Origin: Marinagarivorans sp. UBA5868
GTDB lineage: Bacteria; Pseudomonadota; Gammaproteobacteria; Pseudomonadales; Cellvibrionaceae
Length of the DNA stretch: 7,235 nucleotides
Direction of reading: 5' to 3'
Assembly (NCBI GenBank): GCA_002432095.1
Contig: DJFQ01000169.1
Span: 1-7,235, forward strand
Of this stretch, positions 1 through 5,672 are shown one piece after another. Under the pieces are notes generated by a model. The model saw only the letters and a program-made list of their open reading frames with translations. It was not told the origin of the DNA and did no database searches. Position 1 is the first letter of the stretch; every line of letters starts with the position of its first letter. Both the position numbers and the translations under genes were made by a program.

Positions 1-26
1 AAAAGAGGATTTTTCATAAAAAATCC
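1..26. terminator. Possible AT-rich hairpin terminator at the left edge
   Basis: GGATTTTT at 7-14 and AAAAATCC at 19-26 form a perfect 8-bp inverted repeat around a 4-base loop (CATA). Read on the minus strand the hairpin is followed by TCTTTT, which is terminator-like. On the plus strand the T-rich arm lies within the stem. The stem has only two G:C pairs, so it is weak. No gene within the window obviously needs it, so it would serve a gene beyond the left edge, if it is real. Confidence 0.3.
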
Positions 27-672
27 AGCGTGATTTATTAATTAAGATAAGGTCAGGTTGAATCTAAGATAATTAAGTAAAATCTGGATAAAAATAAGAT
101 GTTAAAAAAAGAATAAAAACCAGGTAAATCAAATTAACCGATTTTTGTTTGCAATCATCTGTGTGCTTATTTAATCAGTATTTTCAGATGCTATTGATAT
201 GACGATAATACGATAGCAGGAATAACGTGTGAATAGATCCGAATGGATGTTTGAGTCTCTGGGCTGAAAAACAATAACAGAGCGGATTTTTTATCCTGTG
301 ATCATTCTCACCAACACAGCGATTTCACGCCTGTTAATGTCGGTATGACAATTTAGGATTTTTGCTGTTTATTGGATAAATCGAAGTGAAATGAAAGTTC
401 TTGGGCAAACAATTGCTCGCTCGTTGATATTTCCAGCGAAGTAATTTTTTTTTGTGAGTTTATTTAACCCAGTGCTCCGACACTTTTGCAAAATATTTTC
501 CGTCGACTGGGTGCCTTGAGCGGCTTGCATTTGCTGTGCTCGTAAGCCTGATCGGTGCCTTCACCCAGCGGATCTATCGCTGCCGAACTTAGCGTGGCAA
601 CCAACCGAATCGCCGTAGATGATGTGGTAAAGTGCAGCCGACTTTGACTAACGATGCGATCGCTTTCCTGGA
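1..672. other. Intergenic region upstream of the MFS gene, no convincing gene
   Basis: No open frame here looks like a real protein on either strand. Roughly 1-460 is strongly AT-rich with several TAAGATAA-like motifs near the left end. From about 461 the sequence becomes more GC-rich, close to the composition of the coding region that follows. Structures seen are an inverted repeat at 7-26 and a weak 5-bp hairpin (417-421 with 435-439) followed after five bases by a run of nine T at 445-453. A 17-codon ORF (391-444, +) precedes that T-run but has only a weak ribosome site. I could not pick a convincing sigma-70 promoter for the MFS gene, though one should lie here. The region may also hold the 3' flank of a gene to the left of the window. 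Confidence 0.6.
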
Positions 673-2082
673 ATGTCTTCTCCCTCAATGAGCCGTCAGG
701 CCCGCCACATTGCCTTGATCGTCGGCGGCGCCTTTTTTATGGTGCTGCTCGACAGTGCCATCATCGCCACATCCCTGCCGCGCATGGCGCAGACGTTTGG
801 TGTTGAACCCATCGAGCTGAGCATCGGCATCAGCATTTATCTGGTGTCCGTTGCTGCGTTCGTCCCGCTTTCTGGCTGGTTGTCCGACCGGTATGGTGCG
901 CGGCGAATTTTCCTGGTTTCAATTATCGTGTTTGTAGGGGCATCGCTGGCGTGTGGCATGGCGGATACCCTCAGCGGGTTCGTGCTAGCGCGTGCAGTGC
1001 AGGGGCTGGGCGGCGCACTGATGACGCCCATCGGCCGGGTCATCGTTCTTAATCACGCACCCAAGAACGAACTGGTACGGGCTATGGCCTATATCACTTG
1101 GCCGGCACTTACCGCGCCAGTAATCGGTCCGGTGGTGGGTGGTTTTATCACTACGTATTTTTCCTGGCGGTGGAATTTTTGGATCAATTTGCCGATCGGG
1201 TTATTCGCCTGGATATTGGTTTGGCGAATTGTTCCGGCTACGCCCCCTGTTGGCCGCCGGCCGTTCGATCCGTTGGGATTTGTTTTGTCGGCGGCGGCAC
1301 TGGTTGCGCTTTTGATAGGGCTTGAATCGATTGCCCACCGGTGGATGACGGTAACTCATTCAGTTGTTCTGGTGGCCATCGGGGTGATTTTAGGGGTGGC
1401 GGCGGTTTATCACCTGCGCCGAACGCCACAGCCATTGCTGGATCTGCGCACATTTAAAGTTCCTACATTTGCCATCACCAGCGTTCACGCCGGCACCTAT
1501 GTGCGTATTGGTATTAATGCCACTCCATTTTTGTTGCCATTGCTGTTTCAGCTGGGCTTTGGTTACACACCGCTGGAAGCCGGCACCTATGTGCTGGTGT
1601 ATTTCCTCGGTAATTTGGGTATGAAGAGTATTACCACCGCCTCGTTGCGCTGGTTTGGTTTTCGTAATGTGCTGGTGATCAATGGTGTGTTGTGTGGACT
1701 ATTCGTCGCGGTGTGCGGATTTTTTTCCCCGGATATGGGCAAGTTTTGGATTATGGCCATATTGCTGTGCGCCGGGCTTACACGGTCGATGCAATACACC
1801 GCTTTGAACACGCTTGGTTTTGCCGATATTCCGGGAAATCTGCGCAGCTCTGCCGCTACGCTCAATTCGATGCTGATGCAGGTTTCGATGGTTCTGGCGA
1901 TTGCGTTTAGTGCCTTGTTATTAAACGGTTCGCGTTTTCTGGCGCAGCGTGATGCGGTGGCGCCGCCAGATTTTGCCGTCGCTTTTGTCGCCATGGGATT
2001 GCTGGTGGTGGGAGCTTCTTTAGTGTTTGTGAAGTTGCCGAAGGATGCCGGGGCAGAGGTGTCGGGTCACGATGGGATCTAG
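673..2082 (+). CDS. MFS multidrug-efflux-type transporter (DHA2/EmrB-like, resembles MdtD/HsrA)
   Basis: A 469-residue inner-membrane protein, probably a proton-driven exporter of small molecules; the substrate cannot be told from sequence. Hydrophobic segments run through almost its whole length. TM1 (about residues 13-36) carries the LLDSAIIATSLP signature with Asp27, the position typical of the DHA2 drug:H+ antiporter group. Motif A, GWLSDRYGARR, lies at residues 68-78 in the TM2-TM3 loop. Motif C, the antiporter signature ending GPVVGG, is at 147-157 in TM5. The N-terminal half looks like E. coli MdtD/HsrA by recollection. Length fits the 14-helix DHA2 range (about 450-520), though I did not count all helices. 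The ATG at 673 has no good Shine-Dalgarno sequence; a second ATG at 688, also without one, is the alternative start. The gene converges on pqqE with 32 bases between stops. A role in PQQ export is possible from position but unsupported, and the opposite strand argues against an operon link. Confidence 0.88.
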   Translation: MSSPSMSRQARHIALIVGGAFFMVLLDSAIIATSLPRMAQTFGVEPIELSIGISIYLVSVAAFVPLSGWLSDRYGARRIFLVSIIVFVGASLACGMADTLSGFVLARAVQGLGGALMTPIGRVIVLNHAPKNELVRAMAYITWPALTAPVIGPVVGGFITTYFSWRWNFWINLPIGLFAWILVWRIVPATPPVGRRPFDPLGFVLSAAALVALLIGLESIAHRWMTVTHSVVLVAIGVILGVAAVYHLRRTPQPLLDLRTFKVPTFAITSVHAGTYVRIGINATPFLLPLLFQLGFGYTPLEAGTYVLVYFLGNLGMKSITTASLRWFGFRNVLVINGVLCGLFVAVCGFFSPDMGKFWIMAILLCAGLTRSMQYTALNTLGFADIPGNLRSSAATLNSMLMQVSMVLAIAFSALLLNGSRFLAQRDAVAPPDFAVAFVAMGLLVVGASLVFVKLPKDAGAEVSGHDGI

Positions 2083-2114
2083 GGAAAATATTCTGCGCCG
2101 AGTGAACGACTAAG

Positions 2115-3239
2115 TCAGACCTCTTCTCCACCCCTCGATGCAATCAATTCTTTCGAGTTCTGCCAATTGCGAAATAACAAGGGCTGAATTCTGCCGTCCG
2201 TTAATTGTGCCTTTGCCACCACCTCGCTAATGCGCTGATGGTGGGGACTTTTGTCGCAGACCGGGTCGGCGTTGCTGGCATCGCCAGTGAGCATAAACGC
2301 TTGGCAGCGGCAGCCGCCTAGATCTTTTTCCTTTTCCGGGCAGGTGCGGCAGGGTTCGCGCATCCATGTGTCACCGCGAAACCAATTAAAGCCTGGAGAA
2401 TCGCGCCAGATGTCGGCGATGCTCCAGTCACGCACATTGGGAAACTGCAGAGGTAATTGCCTGGCGCTGTGGCAGGGTAGCGCAGTGCCATCCGGTGTAA
2501 TGGTGAGAAAGATATTGCCCCAGCCATTCATACAGCGTTTAGGTCGATTTTCGTAATAATCGGGCACTACAAAAATGATTTTCATGCGCTCGCCGAATTT
2601 TTCCCGGTAGTACTGCACAACGGCTTCGGCATCCTGCAGTTGTTGGCGTGAGGGCAATAATTGTTCGCGATTGTGAAACGCCCAGCCGTAATATTGGGTA
2701 TTAGCCAATTCCACATAGTCGGCTTGTAATTCGGCGGAGAGGTCGAGTATGCGGTCGACATGGTCGATATTTTGTCGATGCAGAACAAAATTCAGCACCA
2801 TGGGATAACCCTGGCGTTTAATTTCTTTTGCCATCGCAATTTTTTGCGCAAATGCTTTCTTGCTGCCGGCAAAAAAGTCATTTAACTCTGCATCGCTTGC
2901 TTGAAAACTCACTTGAATATGGTCGAGCCCCGCCTCTTTTAACGCGGCGATTTTGGCAGCACTCATGCCAATGCCGGAGGTAATGAGGTTGGTGTAATAA
3001 CCGAGTTGGCGACCTTCCGCCACCAGTTCGATTAAGTCGTCGCGCACCAAGGGTTCGCCACCGGAAAATCCCAGCTGCACGGCGCCGAGTTTGCGCGCTT
3101 CGGCCATAACGCGAAACCAGGTTTCGGTGTCGAGTTCGTCTTTTATTTGGGATATTTCAATAGGGTTGGAGCAATAGGGGCATTGCAATGGACAGCGGTA
3201 GGTGAGTTCGGCGAGAAGCCAAAAGGGCGGGGTACTCAT
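2115..3239 (-). CDS. pqqE: PqqE, radical SAM PqqA peptide cyclase
   Basis: Cytosolic radical SAM enzyme that makes the first committed step of PQQ synthesis: a carbon-carbon bond between the Glu and Tyr side chains of PqqA, with PqqD as chaperone. The 374-residue product has the SAM-cluster motif CxxxCxxC at Cys16, Cys20 and Cys23, and the SAM-binding SGGEP at 59-63. The C-terminal SPASM-type cysteines for the auxiliary iron-sulfur clusters are at 236, 256, 297, 300, 310, 312 and 328, the last in [10 protein letters not shown]. Length is normal for the family (about 370-390). The start ATG at 3239 is preferred because it places the [17 protein letters not shown] region at the usual distance from the N terminus. 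It lacks a clear Shine-Dalgarno sequence: the preceding bases read AAAAAGATAGCCC. It overlaps the stop of a small upstream ORF by ATGA, so translational coupling is likely. Last gene of the cluster; no pqqF follows. Confidence 0.97.
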   Translation of the reverse strand: MSTPPFWLLAELTYRCPLQCPYCSNPIEISQIKDELDTETWFRVMAEARKLGAVQLGFSGGEPLVRDDLIELVAEGRQLGYYTNLITSGIGMSAAKIAALKEAGLDHIQVSFQASDAELNDFFAGSKKAFAQKIAMAKEIKRQGYPMVLNFVLHRQNIDHVDRILDLSAELQADYVELANTQYYGWAFHNREQLLPSRQQLQDAEAVVQYYREKFGERMKIIFVVPDYYENRPKRCMNGWGNIFLTITPDGTALPCHSARQLPLQFPNVRDWSIADIWRDSPGFNWFRGDTWMREPCRTCPEKEKDLGGCRCQAFMLTGDASNADPVCDKSPHHQRISEVVAKAQLTDGRIQPLLFRNWQNSKELIASRGGEEV

Positions 3240-3364
3240 GGGCTATCTTTTTCATATGTTCGCAGCCCGCTACGGAGGTCCACCAACAGCGTTCGGGACC
3301 GCAGCGCGTATCTCCATGTAAGCTCCCTCACCAACGTCCTGTTGGTGAGGGTCCCGACAGCCAT
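3236..3364 (-). CDS. Small ORF (42 aa) between pqqD and pqqE, coupled to the pqqE start
   Basis: This 42-codon frame starts at ATG 3364 and stops at TGA 3236-3238, overlapping the pqqE start as ATGA. I do not recognise the product. It begins [15 protein letters not shown], is rich in Arg, Leu and Thr, and has no cysteine, signal peptide or membrane segment. What makes it credible as a translated frame is the ribosome site: AAGGAGGT at 3371-3378, six bases before the ATG, by far the best on the minus strand of this window. The frame also runs open upstream into pqqD, but those starts lack such a site. It lies almost wholly inside a nested palindromic element, so the peptide sequence may be a by-product of the repeat, and the function may be the act of translation (feeding ribosomes to pqqE) rather than the peptide. 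Not part of known pqq operons to my knowledge. Confidence 0.5.
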   Translation of the reverse strand: MAVGTLTNRTLVRELTWRYALRSRTLLVDLRSGLRTYEKDSP

Positions 3365-3376
3365 TGCTGAACCTCC
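3274..3376. repeat. Nested palindromic element in the pqqD-pqqE gap (MITE/REP-like candidate)
   Basis: Several perfect inverted repeats are stacked here. The innermost is CCCTCACCAAC (3325-3335) and GTTGGTGAGGG (3341-3351), 11 bp around a 5-base loop. Outside it are TCGGGACC (3293-3300) with GGTCCCGA (3350-3357), 8 bp, and GGAGGT (3274-3279) with ACCTCC (3371-3376), 6 bp; these two pairs share the same centre at 3325. A competing pairing exists: CACCAACAG (3281-3289) is complementary to CTGTTGGTG (3339-3347), using bases of the inner stem. Such layered symmetry is unlike a coding gap and resembles a dispersed palindromic element or a structured RNA. Only one copy lies in the window, so its repetitive nature is inference. 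There is no U-run after the inner stem, so it is not a simple terminator. Confidence 0.6.
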
Positions 3377-3378
3377 TT
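3371..3378 (-). promoter_or_regulatory. Near-ideal Shine-Dalgarno site of the pqqD-pqqE small ORF
   Basis: On the minus strand these bases read AAGGAGGT, a very strong match to the 16S rRNA anti-Shine-Dalgarno, with a six-base gap to ATG 3364. It decides the start of the small ORF. Its GGAGGT (3371-3376) is complementary to ACCTCC at 3274-3279, about 95 bases downstream, so it could be sequestered in a folded transcript. Confidence 0.6.
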
Positions 3379-3416
3379 CGCTCAGTGCCGTGTTTAAATA
3401 TCTTAGGTGGCGATGC

Positions 3417-3704
3417 CTAATCATGTACCAGCCATCTCTTTTCGAAGGCCACCGAAAGAAATTCAAGAACATCCTGCTCCAGATTTTCTGCCTCGGGAAA
3501 CCTACGTTTTAATTCGTCGATAATGTCTTGAATGGTAATGTCGCCGTCGCACAGAGACAGTATTTCCCCGCCGCTGAAATTCAGTTTGATCATGCCTTCG
3601 GGATACAGCAAAACGTAAGCTTGCTGGGCATCCTCCCATTGCAAGCGGAAATGGGCATTGATGTGGGGAATCCAGCCCATTTGCAGAGATACTGAGTCAG
3701 TCAT
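3417..3704 (-). CDS. pqqD: PqqD, PqqA-binding peptide chaperone
   Basis: Small cytosolic protein (95 residues from ATG 3704) of the RiPP recognition element family. It binds PqqA and delivers it to PqqE. Family features seen are the [20 protein letters not shown] segment at about residues 19-38, the [14 protein letters not shown] stretch at 41-54, and the helical II.EL..RFP and DVLEFL parts towards the C terminus, ending WLVHD. The normal family length is about 90-95. The frame is open further upstream to an ATG at 3797, but that would overlap pqqC by about 97 bases and add residues unrelated to PqqD. ATG 3704 overlaps the pqqC stop as ATGA, the same arrangement as pqqB/pqqC, which supports this start and translational coupling. 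A 177-base gap separates it from pqqE. Confidence 0.95.
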   Translation of the reverse strand: MTDSVSLQMGWIPHINAHFRLQWEDAQQAYVLLYPEGMIKLNFSGGEILSLCDGDITIQDIIDELKRRFPEAENLEQDVLEFLSVAFEKRWLVHD

Positions 3705-4450
3705 ATCGAGGTATCTCGCATTTCTGGTAGAGCGGTATTGTGGTACGGCGGTGTGTTGTGAACATAGGCCATGGTCATGGCATCCAACATGGTCCACAAA
3801 ATATCGAGTTTAAATTGCAGAATATCGAGAGCGCGTTCTTGCTGTTCGCGGGTGACAAAATAATCCAATGTTACGCGCAGCCCGTGTTCCACATCGCGGC
3901 GCGCTTCATTCAGTCGTCCGCGAAAATAGTGATAACCAGCGGGTTCGATCCAGGTGTAGTGGGTGGGCCAATTATCCAGGCGTTTTTGGTGAATGTCCGG
4001 CGCAAATAATTCCGTGAGTGATGAACACGCCGCTTCTTGCCAGGTGGCGCGGCGGGCAAAATTGAGATAAGCGTCCACCGCAAATCGCACGCCGGGAAGC
4101 AGGTGTCGGTGGTTTAATAATTCCTCTCGTTGTATGCCGCAGGCTTCGCCCAGGCGCAGCCAGGCTTCGATGCCACCTTGTTCGCCCTCGCGGCCGTCGT
4201 GGTCGATGATGCGTTGTACCCAAAGGCGCCGCGCGTCCCGATCTTCGCAGTTCGCCAATATTGCCGCGTCTTTTATAGGAATGGTGGTTTGATAATAAAA
4301 ACGGTTGGCGACCCAGCCGCGAATTTGTTCCGGTGTGCAGCGACCGCTGTTCATGGCCACCTGAAACGGATGATGAATATGGTAGCGCGCACCTTTGGCT
4401 CGCAGGCGCGCCTCAAATTCGCTGCGGGACCAGGGTTTTACCTGTGTCAT
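3701..4450 (-). CDS. pqqC: PqqC, pyrroloquinoline-quinone synthase
   Basis: Cofactor-free oxidase that performs the last step of PQQ synthesis, ring closure and eight-electron oxidation of AHQQ using oxygen. The 249-residue protein has the usual family length. From what I recall of Klebsiella PqqC, the active-site residues all fall at the same numbers here: Tyr23, His24, Arg50, Gln54, His84, Tyr128, His154, Arg157, Tyr175, Arg179 and Lys214. Recognisable stretches are [17 protein letters not shown] (49-65) and [12 protein letters not shown] (147-158). The enzyme should therefore be active. Its start overlaps the pqqB stop by ATGA and its stop overlaps the pqqD start the same way. Confidence 0.98.
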   Translation of the reverse strand: MTQVKPWSRSEFEARLRAKGARYHIHHPFQVAMNSGRCTPEQIRGWVANRFYYQTTIPIKDAAILANCEDRDARRLWVQRIIDHDGREGEQGGIEAWLRLGEACGIQREELLNHRHLLPGVRFAVDAYLNFARRATWQEAACSSLTELFAPDIHQKRLDNWPTHYTWIEPAGYHYFRGRLNEARRDVEHGLRVTLDYFVTREQQERALDILQFKLDILWTMLDAMTMAYVHNTPPYHNTALPEMRDTSI

Positions 4451-5364
4451 CGGCTAAACTCCAGTTCCATTCCATCGTAGGCGACTTCGATATTACGGGC
4501 GGTGAGTTCGGCGCGCTCGGGTGAGTCTTCGTCAAGGATTGGGTTGGTGTTATTAATATGGATCAGGATTTTCCGGGGCTTTTGTATTTGATCGAGCACT
4601 TCGATCATGCCGCCAGGCCCGCATTGCGGCAGGTGTCCCATAGCGCTTGCCGGTTTGTTGCCAACTCCAGCAACTGTCATTTCGTCCTCACGCCAGAAGG
4701 TGCCGTCTACCAGCAGGCAATCCGCCTCGCGCATCAAAGCCAGCAAATGTTCTTCCACCATGCCCAGGCCCGGCGCATAAAAAACACGTTTATTATTTCG
4801 TATGTCCTCAATGATAACGCCGATATTATCGCCCGACGCAGGATTATTGCGGTGTGGCGAGTAAGGCGGTGCTTTACTGGTGAGCGGAACGGGAATAAAA
4901 CGTAAACCGTCTATGCTATCGATGGTAAAAGGCTCATCAAAGTCGATGCGATGCCGATGTATTCCGCCGTTCCAGGAATCCAAAATACGAAAAATAGGAA
5001 AGCCCGTAGTGAGATCTTCGTAAACGCAGTCGGTGCAATAAATCTGATGCGGACAACCCTCTCGCAGCATAAGCAGGCCAGTGGTGTGGTCGATCTGACT
5101 GTCCATATAAATGATGGCAGCAATGCCTGTGTCGCGTTTGCCTTGACGTGGCAATATTGCGGGAAAGGCTTCCAGCTGAGCACGAATATCGGGTGACGTA
5201 TTGAATAAAACCCAACGCCGGTTATCAGTGCTGACGGCGATAGAGGATTGGGTGCGAGAAGTGGCGTTGATGGCGCCGGTACGCATGCGGTGACAATTGA
5301 AACAATTGCAGTTCCACTGCGGAAAGCCGCCTCCCGCCGCAGAGCCTAAAATTCTGATTTTCAT
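4447..5364 (-). CDS. pqqB: PqqB, metallo-beta-lactamase-fold PQQ biosynthesis protein
   Basis: A 305-residue protein, the normal length, of the metallo-beta-lactamase fold. PqqB is reported to act as an iron-dependent hydroxylase on the Glu-Tyr-derived intermediate before PqqC; older work proposed a transport role. Visible signatures are the N-terminal [14 protein letters not shown] followed by Cys19, Cys21 and Cys24 (the structural zinc site in known structures), and [18 protein letters not shown] at about 86-103. The latter takes the place of the canonical HxHxDH motif, with Asp92-His93 kept. Later come VDGTFWRE (219-226), MGHLP with His244, and [12 protein letters not shown] with His269. 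The ATG at 5364 is fixed by the conserved [13 protein letters not shown] start. It has no Shine-Dalgarno sequence; the bases where one would sit belong to a GC-rich hairpin. It is 38 bases from the pqqA stop. Confidence 0.97.
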   Translation of the reverse strand: MKIRILGSAAGGGFPQWNCNCFNCHRMRTGAINATSRTQSSIAVSTDNRRWVLFNTSPDIRAQLEAFPAILPRQGKRDTGIAAIIYMDSQIDHTTGLLMLREGCPHQIYCTDCVYEDLTTGFPIFRILDSWNGGIHRHRIDFDEPFTIDSIDGLRFIPVPLTSKAPPYSPHRNNPASGDNIGVIIEDIRNNKRVFYAPGLGMVEEHLLALMREADCLLVDGTFWREDEMTVAGVGNKPASAMGHLPQCGPGGMIEVLDQIQKPRKILIHINNTNPILDEDSPERAELTARNIEVAYDGMELEFSR

Positions 5365-5371
5365 CGAAAAT

Positions 5372-5396
5372 GCGGCCGGCCTTGCGACCGAGCCGC
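5372..5396 (-). promoter_or_regulatory. GC-rich hairpin between pqqA and pqqB
   Basis: On the minus strand GCGGC-T-CGG pairs with CCGGCCGC: eight G:C pairs with a single bulged T, around an 8-base loop. It is followed by ATTTTCG and then the pqqB ATG, so the stem ends seven bases before the start codon and includes a GGCCGGCC palindrome (5374-5381). Hairpins in the pqqA-pqqB gap are known in other bacteria, where a short abundant pqqA message and a rarer long one are seen. Here it could act as a leaky terminator (only four U follow), as a 3' stabiliser of the pqqA message, or as a block on pqqB initiation. Confidence 0.6.
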
Positions 5397-5402
5397 TACT
5401 GC

Positions 5403-5474
5403 TCAGCGATTGCTGAAATACATGGTGACTTCAAAACCGATGCGCAGATCTTCAAAGGATGGTTTAGTCCACAT
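5403..5474 (-). CDS. pqqA: PqqA, precursor peptide of PQQ
   Basis: A 23-residue peptide beginning [14 protein letters not shown] and ending EVTMYFSNR. It is the ribosomally made substrate whose Glu15 and Tyr19 (the ExxxY motif) become the PQQ skeleton after cross-linking by PqqE. The N-terminal MWTKP and the length are typical of gammaproteobacterial PqqA. The start at 5474 is supported by GGAGGA at 5482-5487, seven bases upstream, one of the better ribosome sites in the window, as suits a peptide needed in excess. The stop is TGA at 5403-5405. It is the first gene of the cluster. Confidence 0.97.
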   Translation of the reverse strand: MWTKPSFEDLRIGFEVTMYFSNR

Positions 5475-5623
5475 GGATAAATCCTCCGCTTAGTTATGTT
5501 ATCAAACATATTTATCTGCCTAAGGCTTAAGCAGCGGCAGACCATAACGTCCTGTCAATCAGCTACTCCGTGAGTCATTGTGGCGGAACAAAAAACAGAT
5601 GGCAGTGCGTTTGTTCACGTATG
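5475..5623 (-). promoter_or_regulatory. pqqA leader/promoter region with a TATGTT-N4-AACATA inverted repeat
   Basis: The pqq promoter should lie between the katE terminator and pqqA. A perfect TTGACA is at 5553-5558 on the minus strand, but no good -10 box follows at 16-18 bases, so a standard promoter is not secure. Closer to the gene is a 6-bp inverted repeat (5495-5500 with 5505-5510, 4-base spacer) that ends just upstream of the ribosome site GGAGGA (5482-5487). It could be an operator or overlap a -10 element. A short palindrome GCTTAAGC lies at 5525-5532. No ORF is seen here. Confidence 0.4.
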
Positions 5624-5665
5624 GATTAAAAGACCCGTACACACAAGCCTAGCCTGCGTGTACGG
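5624..5665 (-). terminator. Intrinsic terminator downstream of katE
   Basis: CCGTACAC (5635-5642) and GTGTACGG (5658-5665) form a perfect 8-bp stem that can extend by two more pairs past one mismatch. On the minus strand the stem is followed by GTCTTTTAAT (5625-5634). It starts eight bases beyond the katE stop, so it should end the katE transcript and separate it from the pqq genes. An A-run at 5666-5671 on the plus strand makes it potentially bidirectional. Confidence 0.75.
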
Positions 5666-5672
5666 AAAAAAC

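Noticed and set aside
391..444. A 17-codon plus-strand ORF just before the T-run, as a leader peptide for attenuation.
   Set aside because: Weak ribosome site, no run of regulatory codons, and the following hairpin has only a 5-bp stem with a 13-base loop.
464..688. A 74-codon minus-strand frame overlapping the start of the MFS gene.
   Set aside because: No ribosome site before its ATG, no recognisable family, and it overlaps the divergent MFS start. Most likely chance, though it may hide a gene remnant.
1587..1994. A 135-codon frame on the minus strand within the MFS gene.
   Set aside because: Shadow of a clearly coding membrane-protein frame; low-complexity composition and no domain resemblance.
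3325..3351. The 11-bp stem in the pqqD-pqqE gap as a simple rho-independent terminator.
   Set aside because: No U-run follows the stem on the minus strand; the bases after it are GAGCTTACATGG-like coding sequence of the small ORF.
3365..3472. Longer version of the pqqD-pqqE small ORF starting at 3472.
   Set aside because: The upstream ATGs overlap pqqD and have no ribosome site, while ATG 3364 has an excellent one.
3705..3797. N-terminal extension of pqqD to an ATG at 3797.
   Set aside because: It would lie inside pqqC, adds residues unlike any PqqD, and the ATGA overlap at 3701-3704 gives a normal-length protein.
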